Positions 6,152 through 11,603 of a stretch of 12,797 nt of DNA are shown one piece after another (the stretch's first letter is position 1; every line of letters starts with the position of its first letter). The notes under the pieces are model-generated. The model had not been told where the DNA came from. It saw only the letters and a program-made list of their open reading frames with translations, and made no database searches. Made by a program: the position numbers and the translations under genes. The stretch is from an uncultured Oscillospiraceae bacterium (GTDB lineage Bacteria; Bacillota; Clostridia; Oscillospirales; Oscillospiraceae), in NCBI GenBank assembly GCA_934597585.1, contig CAKTSA010000042.1, positions 1 to 12,797 of the forward strand. The letters run 5' to 3'.

Positions 6152-6193
6152 CACCCTCCCATACAAAGCGTTAGTGCATTGTATGAGAGGGCG
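6152..6193 (-). promoter_or_regulatory. Hairpin that covers the yabP ribosome binding site
   Basis: On the minus strand CGCCCTCTCATACAA (6193-6179) pairs with TTGTATGGGAGGGTG (6166-6152), 15 bp with two G-T wobbles, around a 12-base loop TGCACTAACGCT. The GGGAGGG ribosome binding site is in the 3' arm. On the plus strand the wobble pairs become C-A mismatches, so the helix is good only in RNA read in the gene direction. The 5' arm also contains the SigE-like -10 box. Confidence 0.65.
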
Positions 6194-6204
6194 GGGAAAA
6201 TTAT
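6178..6204 (-). promoter_or_regulatory. SigE-type (mother-cell) promoter candidate for yabP-yabQ
   Basis: On the minus strand ATAATT (6204-6199) lies 13 bases before CATACAAT (6185-6178), which equals the SigE/SigK -10 consensus. The spacing fits SigE promoters. The position directly ahead of yabP agrees with the known SigE control of yabP-yabQ in Bacillus subtilis. The start site would fall around 6172-6168. The -35 part overlaps the rqcP stop codon region. Confidence 0.6.
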
Positions 6205-6452
6205 AACGTGTCCGTGGTCTCCCGGTACATGGCGGCGGCGTCGGCCTTGCCCACGTTGTCGGCCACCGACAGCACCTCCACCGACAGGGCCTTCTGGCCA
6301 AAGCGGATGGTGATGATGTCGCCCACCTTCACGTCGTAGGAGGCCCGGGCCACCCGGCCGTTGACGGTGACGCGCTCGTTGTCGCAGGCCTCGTTGGCCA
6401 CGGTGCGCCGCTTGATGAGGCGGCTGACCTTCAGGTATTTGTCCAGTCTCAT
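6201..6452 (-). CDS. rqcP: RNA-binding S4 domain protein RqcP (YabO/Hsp15-like)
   Basis: The 83-residue protein is a nearly bare S4 domain: MRLDKYLKVSRLIKRRTVANEAC, then VTVNGRVARASYDVKVGDIITIRFG. This is the pattern of RqcP (formerly YabO), which binds the 50S subunit with RqcH and supports C-terminal alanine tailing of stalled nascent chains. Length and position before yabP are as in other Firmicutes. A strong site AAGGAGGA lies six bases before the ATG. Immediately upstream is a terminator-like hairpin with no room for a promoter in between, so expression probably depends on read-through from HU. The stop region overlaps the -35 of the yabP promoter. Confidence 0.92.
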   Translation of the reverse strand: MRLDKYLKVSRLIKRRTVANEACDNERVTVNGRVARASYDVKVGDIITIRFGQKALSVEVLSVADNVGKADAAAMYRETTDTL

Positions 6453-6471
6453 GGTACATCCTCCTTGGGGT

Positions 6472-6501
6472 AAAAAGAAAAGCGGCGAAGCCGCTTTTCT
6501 T
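6472..6501 (-). terminator. Terminator or attenuator directly ahead of rqcP
   Basis: On the minus strand AAGAAAAGCGGC pairs with GCCGCTTTTCTT around a TTC loop (12 bp, perfect) and is followed by TTTTTA. The rqcP ribosome binding site (6466-6459) starts only about six bases later. It would end HU transcripts but leaves no space for a separate rqcP promoter. Confidence 0.8.
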
Positions 6502-6515
6502 CTTCAACAAACAAT

Positions 6516-6670
6516 AGCCTCGCAGAGTTCGCGCCCGCAGGCGCGAAAAATTGCGATCATTTTTCGCCGCGACATGTGCGTGGCGAAAAATACAACTCGC
6601 CCCGCCAGTGCCAAAGGCGCGCAGCGGGGTGCAAGCCTTTTGGCAGCAAAATCGCAGATTTTGCGCCAGG
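6516..6670. repeat. R3 structured intergenic repeat, copy 1 (155 bp)
   Basis: Begins AGCCTCGCAGAG and ends GCCAGG. Read on the plus strand it has four hairpins: TTCGCGCC-CGCA-GGCGCGAA (6528-6547); ATTTTTCGCC with GGCGAAAAAT around a 13-base loop GCGACATGTGCGT (6559-6591); CCCCGC with GCGGGG (6600-6629); and GCAAAATC-GCA-GATTTTGC (6646-6664), extended by TGGC/GCCA. The right end touches the HU stop codon. Copy 2 at 11439-11599 keeps the same architecture with different stem bases. No reading frame explains it. Confidence 0.8.
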
Positions 6671-6943
6671 TTATTTAATGGCGTCCTTCAGGGCCTTGCC
6701 GGCTTTGAAGGTGGGGACCTTGGAGGCGGCGATGGTCACGGGCTTGCCGGTGCGGGGGTTCAGACCGGTGCGCTCGGCACGATGCTTCACCTCGAAGGAG
6801 CCAAAGCCCACCAGCTGCACCTTCTCCTCGGCCTTCAGGCTCTCGGTGACGGCGGCCAGGGTGGCGTTGACAGCGGCCTCGGCATTCTTCTTGGACAGAC
6901 CGGCCTTCTCGGCGACGGCGTTGATCAGTTCGGTTTTATTCAT
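6671..6943 (-). CDS. hup: HU family nucleoid DNA-binding protein
   Basis: The 90-residue protein is a standard [21 protein letters not shown] at the N-terminal helical dimer, [16 protein letters not shown], then the DNA-gripping arm [12 protein letters not shown] (58-69) with the intercalating Pro63, and the usual AFKAGK-like ending (here [13 protein letters not shown]). It bends and compacts DNA without strong sequence preference. AGGAGG lies eight bases before the ATG. A promoter of its own is visible at 7046-7074. The stop codon is directly followed by an R3 repeat, then by a terminator, so most transcripts probably end before rqcP. Confidence 0.97.
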   Translation of the reverse strand: MNKTELINAVAEKAGLSKKNAEAAVNATLAAVTESLKAEEKVQLVGFGSFEVKHRAERTGLNPRTGKPVTIAASKVPTFKAGKALKDAIK

Positions 6944-7045
6944 GGGTATTTCCTCCTAAATTTTTTTCATTGGTAGCACCATATCCTAAAACGAAGCATA
7001 TCGCATTAAGAACGAACGGCTGCCCGAATGGAAAGGGCAATAGAA

Positions 7046-7074
7046 AATTTACCATATTTGGCGCTTCATTGCAA
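7046..7074 (-). promoter_or_regulatory. Candidate SigA promoter for HU
   Basis: On the minus strand TTGCAA (7074-7069) and TAAATT (7051-7046) are 17 bases apart, and TGG precedes the -10 as in an extended -10 promoter. It lies after the flippase stop (7103) and predicts an untranslated leader of roughly 95 bases before the HU start, AT-rich towards its end. Confidence 0.55.
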
Positions 7075-7102
7075 CCCCTTTTCCACAGAAATAGCAAAAA
7101 TT

Positions 7103-8680
7103 TCACCGGAGATGGAGCCGCTGGACCCATTTTTCCCCTTTTGGGAGGTGTTTTACATCCTCCGCCGTCACGGCGCCCAGGGCCAGGGCCAGCAGGGCGT
7201 ACACCGCTGCGGCGGCGGCGATGGCCAGCACGGCGGCCGGGCGCTGGGTCAGGCGGGCCGCCAGCAGGGCATAGCAGGACCGGGCCGCCAGGGCCATCAC
7301 CGCCGTACACAGGGCGGGCCGCCACAGGCAGCGGAAAAAGTCCACCCGCCCCCCCAGGCAGCGGTGCACGGCGATCATATTCAGCACCACGATCAGCACG
7401 TAGCTATAGAGCGTGCCTGCCGCCGCGCCGCGGATGCCCACGGCGGGATCCGCCACCAGCAGGTAGTTGGTCACCACCTTCAACACGCCGCCGGCCAGTA
7501 GCGTCCAGATGGGGATGCTCTCCCGCCCGTGGGCCTGGAGGATGCCGTTGGTGACCACCATCAGGCACACGAACACGCTGGCCAGGCCCAGCACCGCCAG
7601 ATGCCCGGCGGCGGCCCGGGCCGTGTCCGGCACGGCGGGGTACAGCAGCTGCAGGATAGGCTCCGCCAGCACGCTGAGACCCACCCCCATGGGCAGGGCC
7701 AGCAGCGCCGTCATCCGCACCGCCGAGGCGGTGAGCCGGGCCGCCGCGGCGTCGTCACGGCGGGTCCGGGCCTGGGTGATGGCGGGGATCAGGGACACGG
7801 TCAGGGGATAGATGAACGACGGCGGCAGCACGAACAGCGTCATGCCGAAGGTGTACTGGCCGTACAGCTCCGCGGCGGCCCCGGCGGAATAGCCCAGCCT
7901 GGTCTGGAGGGTGCCCAGCACCAGGGACTGGTCCAGCAGGGTCATCAGGCTCATGGCGCCGCCCGCCACGGTGATGGGCACGCCGATCCGCAGCAGCTGC
8001 CGCAGGGTCTCCCCGATCGGCTCCGTGCCGCCGCCCGTCTGGCGGGGCGTGCGGCCCAGGGCCCACAGGAGATAGCAAAGCCCCAGGGCCGTGCCGCAGG
8101 TGACGCCGGCGATGGCGCCCGCCGCCCCGGTCTCCGGCACCGCGCCATTGCGCAGCAGGAACCAACACAGCCCCAGGCCCACCGCCAGCTTGCAGGCGGA
8201 TTCGATGATCTGGCTGACGGCGGTGGGGGTCATGTTCCCCAGGCCCTGGGTATAGCCCCGGACCGCCGAGGTGAGACACACGCACAGCACCGACGGGGCC
8301 AGCACCCGGATGGCCTCCTCCGCCAGCGGGTCGTGGAGCAGCCCCGCCATGGTGCGGGGCAGGCAGAACATCACCGCCGAAAAGGCCAGCCCCAGCCCCC
8401 CCAGCAGCGCCAGGGCGCAGCGGAACACCCGCCGGGCCTGATTGTGGCGGCCCAATGCCTCCGCCCGGGCCACCAGCCGGGAGGCCGCCAACGGCAGCCC
8501 CGCCGTGGACAGCATCAGCAGCAGGTTATAGACGTTGTAGGCGGCGTAGAAATGGGCCATGCCCTGACTGTCCAGCAGGTTGCCCAGAGGGATCTTGTAC
8601 AGGGCCCCCAGCACCTTGGTGACGGCCACCGCCCCGGCCAGAATGGCCGCACCGCTCAAAAAGCTCTGTCTGCGCTGCAT
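7103..8680 (-). CDS. SpoVB/YabM-type polysaccharide (lipid-linked precursor) transporter, MATE/MOP superfamily
   Basis: This 525-residue, very hydrophobic protein has about 14 predicted membrane segments, the size and pattern of the MOP flippases SpoVB, YabM and MurJ. Telling blocks are FLSGAAILAGAVAVTKVLGALYKIPLGNLL at the start (shown in part as KVLGALYKIPLGN, 22-34) and later LRIGVPITVAGGAMSL and YPLTVSLIPAIT. Such proteins carry lipid-linked cell wall or exopolysaccharide precursors across the membrane; SpoVB acts in cortex formation. The position next to HU, rqcP and yabP points to the YabM/SpoVB branch, but the exact substrate cannot be read. The start ATG 8680 has AAGGAGG seven bases upstream. 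In many Firmicutes a mazG gene follows; here it does not. Confidence 0.9.
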   Translation of the reverse strand: MQRRQSFLSGAAILAGAVAVTKVLGALYKIPLGNLLDSQGMAHFYAAYNVYNLLLMLSTAGLPLAASRLVARAEALGRHNQARRVFRCALALLGGLGLAFSAVMFCLPRTMAGLLHDPLAEEAIRVLAPSVLCVCLTSAVRGYTQGLGNMTPTAVSQIIESACKLAVGLGLCWFLLRNGAVPETGAAGAIAGVTCGTALGLCYLLWALGRTPRQTGGGTEPIGETLRQLLRIGVPITVAGGAMSLMTLLDQSLVLGTLQTRLGYSAGAAAELYGQYTFGMTLFVLPPSFIYPLTVSLIPAITQARTRRDDAAAARLTASAVRMTALLALPMGVGLSVLAEPILQLLYPAVPDTARAAAGHLAVLGLASVFVCLMVVTNGILQAHGRESIPIWTLLAGGVLKVVTNYLLVADPAVGIRGAAAGTLYSYVLIVVLNMIAVHRCLGGRVDFFRCLWRPALCTAVMALAARSCYALLAARLTQRPAAVLAIAAAAAVYALLALALGAVTAEDVKHLPKGEKWVQRLHLR

Positions 8681-8711
8681 GGCGTCACCTCCTTGTTCTG
8701 GGCAGGGGCAT

Positions 8712-8810
8712 GCGCAAATATTTCGTAGGGGGTGGCGTCCTCGACGCCCCGCCGGTTTACCGAAGGGTTATCGTAAGAAGAACGGGCCGTCGGGGACGCC
8801 GGCCCCTACG
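8712..8810. repeat. R2 intergenic palindromic repeat
   Basis: CGTAGGGG at 8724 and CCCCTACG ending at 8810 are the tips of imperfect inverted ends of about 26 bases (GGCGTCC, CGACG blocks on the left; CGTCGGGGACGCC on the right). GCGCAAATATTTC at 8712-8724 directly precedes it and also occurs at 3942-3954. It has no coding capacity and fills most of the gap between hemZ and the flippase gene. It is probably a genome-wide interspersed repeat, inferred from its form. Confidence 0.65.
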
Positions 8811-8831
8811 CCCGGAATAACAGAACCCCAA

Positions 8832-10325
8832 TTACTTCCCCAAATTCCCCAGCATCTCCCGATGAAACGCGGCGAATTTCTCCAGGTCCGCGGCCACCTG
8901 GTCCTGGCGCTGGATGTACTCGGTGGGGTATTTGGGGTGGAAGACCCGGTCGATGCGGTCGTCCCGGCGGATATCCACCATCTTGGTGGAGCCGCCGGCC
9001 CCCAGGGACAGGATGCTGTGGAGCTCCTCCATGATGTAGATATTATACAGTCCCTCCGCGCCGGATATGCACCAGCCCACATTTTCAAAGCTGCCGGACA
9101 TGTACTTCTGGCGATAGAGGTAGTAGGGGGCGAAGCCGGCGGCGCGCAGCGTGGGGTCGGCGTAGTCCAGCATCTCCGCCACGGCCTGGGCCGAGGGGAT
9201 GGGGCTGCCCTCAAGGGTCAGGCGGCTGCCCTTTTTCAGGGCCAGGGTGTGGACGGTGATGTTGTCCGCCCCGCTTTTGATGCACTGATCCAGGGTTTTC
9301 CGGAAGCCCTCCGGCGTGTCGGCAGGCAGTCCGGCGATGAGATCCATGTTCACGTGGGGGAACCCCATGGAGGTGGCCAGGTCCATGGCCGCCAGAATGT
9401 CCGCCGCCGAGTGGCGGCGGCCGATGGCCCGCAGCACGTTGTCGTCCAGGGACTGGGGATTGACGCTGATGCGGTCGGCCCCGTGGTCTAGGAGCACCTG
9501 CAGCTTCTCCCGGTCGATGGTGTCGGGGCGGCCCGCCTCGATGCAGTACTCCACCACATGGCTCAGGTCAAAGCTGCGGTTCAGGTGGGTCAGCAGGCGG
9601 TCCATCTGCTTCGCCGACAGCGTAGTAGGCGTGCCGCCGCCCATGTAGAAGGACTTGATCCGCAGCCCCGTATCCCGCACCATCTCCGCCGCCAGAGTGA
9701 TCTCCCGCTCCAGGGCCTGGAGATAGGGCTCCATCAGCTTGAAGGAGCGCTCCACCGCCTGGGAGACAAAGCTGCAGTAGGCACACCGGGTGGGACAGAA
9801 GGGGATGCCGATGTACAGGGAGATGTCGTTGGGCTCCAGCGCCTCCTTGGCGGCGATGCCGGCCTGGGCGGCCTCGATGCACATTCTGCGGCGGGGGGCG
9901 GACACCTGATAGGTGCGGTCCAGCTCACGGTCCGCCTGGCGGGGCGTCATGCCGCTGCGCAGCAATCTGGCCGCCAGCTTGGCGGGCCGCACGCCCGTCA
10001 GGCTGCCCCAGGCGGGGACGCGGCCCAGGATCTCCACCGCCGCCCTGAAAAAGCTCATTTTCAGCGCCCGCTGCCGCAGTCCCTCCTGCTGATAGGGGGT
10101 CAGGGCCGGATCGATGCGCACGCGGGAAAGACCGCGGCCCTCCCGCCCCTGATACCGGATGCGGGTGGTCGCGGTGGTGTAGGTATTTCCCTGGGAGAGC
10201 TTCACCCAGGCGCAGCTGTCCTCGGCGGCGTCCGGGTCGTACACCGGGCGCTCCGCGGGAAAGAAGGCCAGCAGGTCCTGCTCGATGGCGTAACGGTCGT
10301 TATGACCGGTAAAGATCAGCTTCAT
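8832..10325 (-). CDS. hemZ: Radical SAM protein HemZ (coproporphyrinogen III dehydrogenase-like)
   Basis: The 497-residue protein has a HemZ-type N-terminal domain (MKLIFTGHNDRYAIEQDL; GSLTGVRPAKLA at 107-118) and a radical SAM core. The iron-sulfur motif CPTRCAYC has its three cysteines at 177, 181 and 184, with YIGIPF just before it and YMGGGTPT following, as in HemN/HemZ. The C-terminal domain contains YRQKYMSGSFENVGW and ends near FHPKYPTEYI. HemZ is named as an oxygen-independent coproporphyrinogen oxidase, but many anaerobic Clostridia carry it without a heme pathway, so the true substrate is uncertain. The ATG at 10325 overlaps the stop of the hydrolase gene by four bases (ATGA), with no clear ribosome binding site, suggesting translational coupling. 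The longer open frame upstream is a shadow of the hydrolase gene. Confidence 0.92.
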   Translation of the reverse strand: MKLIFTGHNDRYAIEQDLLAFFPAERPVYDPDAAEDSCAWVKLSQGNTYTTATTRIRYQGREGRGLSRVRIDPALTPYQQEGLRQRALKMSFFRAAVEILGRVPAWGSLTGVRPAKLAARLLRSGMTPRQADRELDRTYQVSAPRRRMCIEAAQAGIAAKEALEPNDISLYIGIPFCPTRCAYCSFVSQAVERSFKLMEPYLQALEREITLAAEMVRDTGLRIKSFYMGGGTPTTLSAKQMDRLLTHLNRSFDLSHVVEYCIEAGRPDTIDREKLQVLLDHGADRISVNPQSLDDNVLRAIGRRHSAADILAAMDLATSMGFPHVNMDLIAGLPADTPEGFRKTLDQCIKSGADNITVHTLALKKGSRLTLEGSPIPSAQAVAEMLDYADPTLRAAGFAPYYLYRQKYMSGSFENVGWCISGAEGLYNIYIMEELHSILSLGAGGSTKMVDIRRDDRIDRVFHPKYPTEYIQRQDQVAADLEKFAAFHREMLGNLGK

Positions 10326-10945
10326 ACGCTCATACCATGCTTCATGTAGGGGTTGTGGGCGCGCTCGTAGTCCATGTCGGTGGCGGAATCGTGGCCGGGA
10401 TAGACGGTGTACTGGCCCTCCAGCGCCGCCAGGCGGGCCAGGGAGCGCAGCATGGCCCGGTAGTCGCCGCCGGGGAAGTCGCACCGGCCGCAGGAACCGC
10501 GGAACAGGGTGTCGCCGGCGAAGAGCACGCCCTGGCCCTCCACCAGCAGGCACACGGAGCCCTGGGAGTGGCCGGGGGTCTCCAGCACGTCCAGGGTCAG
10601 GCCGCCCACAGCCAGCCTGTCGCCCTCCTGATAGTACCGCTGATTTTTCTCCTCCAGGCGGCGGAAGGTCAGCTCGCCCCCGGGACCGTCGGTCACGTCG
10701 GCCCGGTGGATGTAGACAGGCAGGTCCGGCCATTTCTCCAGCAGGCCCGCCACGCCGGTGCAGTGGTCAAAGTGGCCGTGGGTCAGCAGGATCATGGCGG
10801 GGGTGCAGCCGCTGGAGGCGATCATGGCCTCGATGCGCCGGGGCTCGTCGCCGGGGTCGATGACGGCACAGACCTTGGCCGCCTCGTCGCACAGGATGTA
10901 GCAGTTGGTCATGATGGGGCCCACCATGAGAGAGAGTACCTTCAT
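10322..10945 (-). CDS. Metallo-beta-lactamase-fold hydrolase (glyoxalase II-like)
   Basis: The 207-residue protein keeps the full metal site of the fold: THGHFDH (H56, H58, D60, H61), PGHSQGS (H126), AGDTLF (D145) and YPGHDS (H185). It resembles short hydroxyacylglutathione hydrolase-like enzymes, but the C-terminal glutathione-binding domain of true glyoxalase II is absent, so the thioester substrate is unknown. GGAGG lies eight bases before the ATG. It follows dtd by 13 bases and overlaps hemZ by four, so rel-dtd-hydrolase-hemZ is probably one transcription unit, as in many Clostridia. Its C-terminus is short, ending NPYMKHGMSV, near the usual NPYM motif. Confidence 0.93.
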   Translation of the reverse strand: MKVLSLMVGPIMTNCYILCDEAAKVCAVIDPGDEPRRIEAMIASSGCTPAMILLTHGHFDHCTGVAGLLEKWPDLPVYIHRADVTDGPGGELTFRRLEEKNQRYYQEGDRLAVGGLTLDVLETPGHSQGSVCLLVEGQGVLFAGDTLFRGSCGRCDFPGGDYRAMLRSLARLAALEGQYTVYPGHDSATDMDYERAHNPYMKHGMSV

Positions 10946-10958
10946 GCAAGCGCCCTCC

Positions 10959-11405
10959 TTACAGCTGGTCGGTGTCCACCACCAGGGTCAGGGGACCGTC
11001 GTTCAGGCTGTCCACCTGCATGTAGGCGCCGAACTCGCCGGTCTCGGTGTGGAAGCCCTTGGCCCGGCACAGCTCCACAAACTTCTCGTACAGGGGGATG
11101 GCCACCTCGGGACGGGCGGCGGCCAGGAACTCGGGGCGGCGGCCCTTCTTGCAGTTGCCGTACAGGGTGAACTGGGACACCACCAGCAGCTCCCCCTTCA
11201 CCTCGTCCAGGCCGCGGTTCATCTTGCCGTTCTCATCCTCAAAGATGCGAAGGCCCGTCAGCTTGTCCGCCAGCTTGACGGCCTGGGCCTCGGTATCCTC
11301 ATGGGTGATGCCCAGCAGGATCAGAAAGCCCTCGCCGATCTGGCCATGTACCTTCCCGTCAATGGTGACGGAGGCATGCTTCACACGAGTCAATACAGCG
11401 CGCAT
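10959..11405 (-). CDS. dtd: D-aminoacyl-tRNA deacylase
   Basis: The 148-residue protein is the standard Dtd length. It removes D-amino acids (and Gly wrongly put on tRNA-Ala) from tRNA. The start [17 protein letters not shown], the active-site SQFT (77-80) and the Gly-cisPro motif in NDGPLT (G137-P138; relatives usually have NDGPVT) are all present. GGAG lies eight bases before the ATG. It follows rel, separated by an R3 repeat of 161 bp, and precedes the hydrolase gene by 13 bases. rel-dtd is a conserved neighbour pair in Firmicutes. Confidence 0.96.
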   Translation of the reverse strand: MRAVLTRVKHASVTIDGKVHGQIGEGFLILLGITHEDTEAQAVKLADKLTGLRIFEDENGKMNRGLDEVKGELLVVSQFTLYGNCKKGRRPEFLAAARPEVAIPLYEKFVELCRAKGFHTETGEFGAYMQVDSLNDGPLTLVVDTDQL

Positions 11406-11438
11406 AATTTATTCTCCTTTATACAGATAGTATTCAAA

Positions 11439-11599
11439 AGCCTCGCAGAGTTCGCCGCCCGCAGGCGGCGAATCAATTTAATCATTTTTCCGGCGACATG
11501 TGCGTCGGAAAAATTCTTCTCGGTCGCCAGTGTGCCCGAAGGGCGCGCGCAGCCGGCCGCAAACCCCATTGGCAATGAAATCAAAGATTTCATGCCAGG
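11439..11599. repeat. R3 structured intergenic repeat, copy 2 (161 bp)
   Basis: Same ends as copy 1 (AGCCTCGCAGAG to GCCAGG). Stems: TTCGCCGCC-CGCA-GGCGGCGAA (11451-11472); ATTTTTCCG with CGGAAAAAT around the identical 13-base loop GCGACATGTGCGT (11484-11514); GCCC-GAA-GGGC (11534-11543) in the middle; ATGAAATC-AAA-GATTTCAT (11575-11593) extended by TGGC/GCCA. It starts four bases after the rel stop codon in the gene direction and fills the rel-dtd gap. Confidence 0.8.
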
Positions 11600-11603
11600 T
11601 GTT

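Noticed and set aside
7529..8728. Long plus-strand open frame (399 codons) opposite the flippase gene
   Set aside because: Gln/Gly/His/Arg-rich composition is typical of the antisense of a GC-rich membrane-protein gene; the minus strand has a clear 14-segment transporter.
10326..10733. Upstream extension of the hemZ frame
   Set aside because: The Arg/Pro/Gly-rich extension is a shifted-frame reading of the hydrolase gene; the HemZ family start MKLIFTGH at 10325 overlaps that gene's stop as expected for coupling.
11390..11593. 67-codon minus-strand open frame over R3 copy 2
   Set aside because: It follows the hairpins of the repeat and the matching frame in copy 1 is not kept, so the conservation is in the structure, not in a protein.
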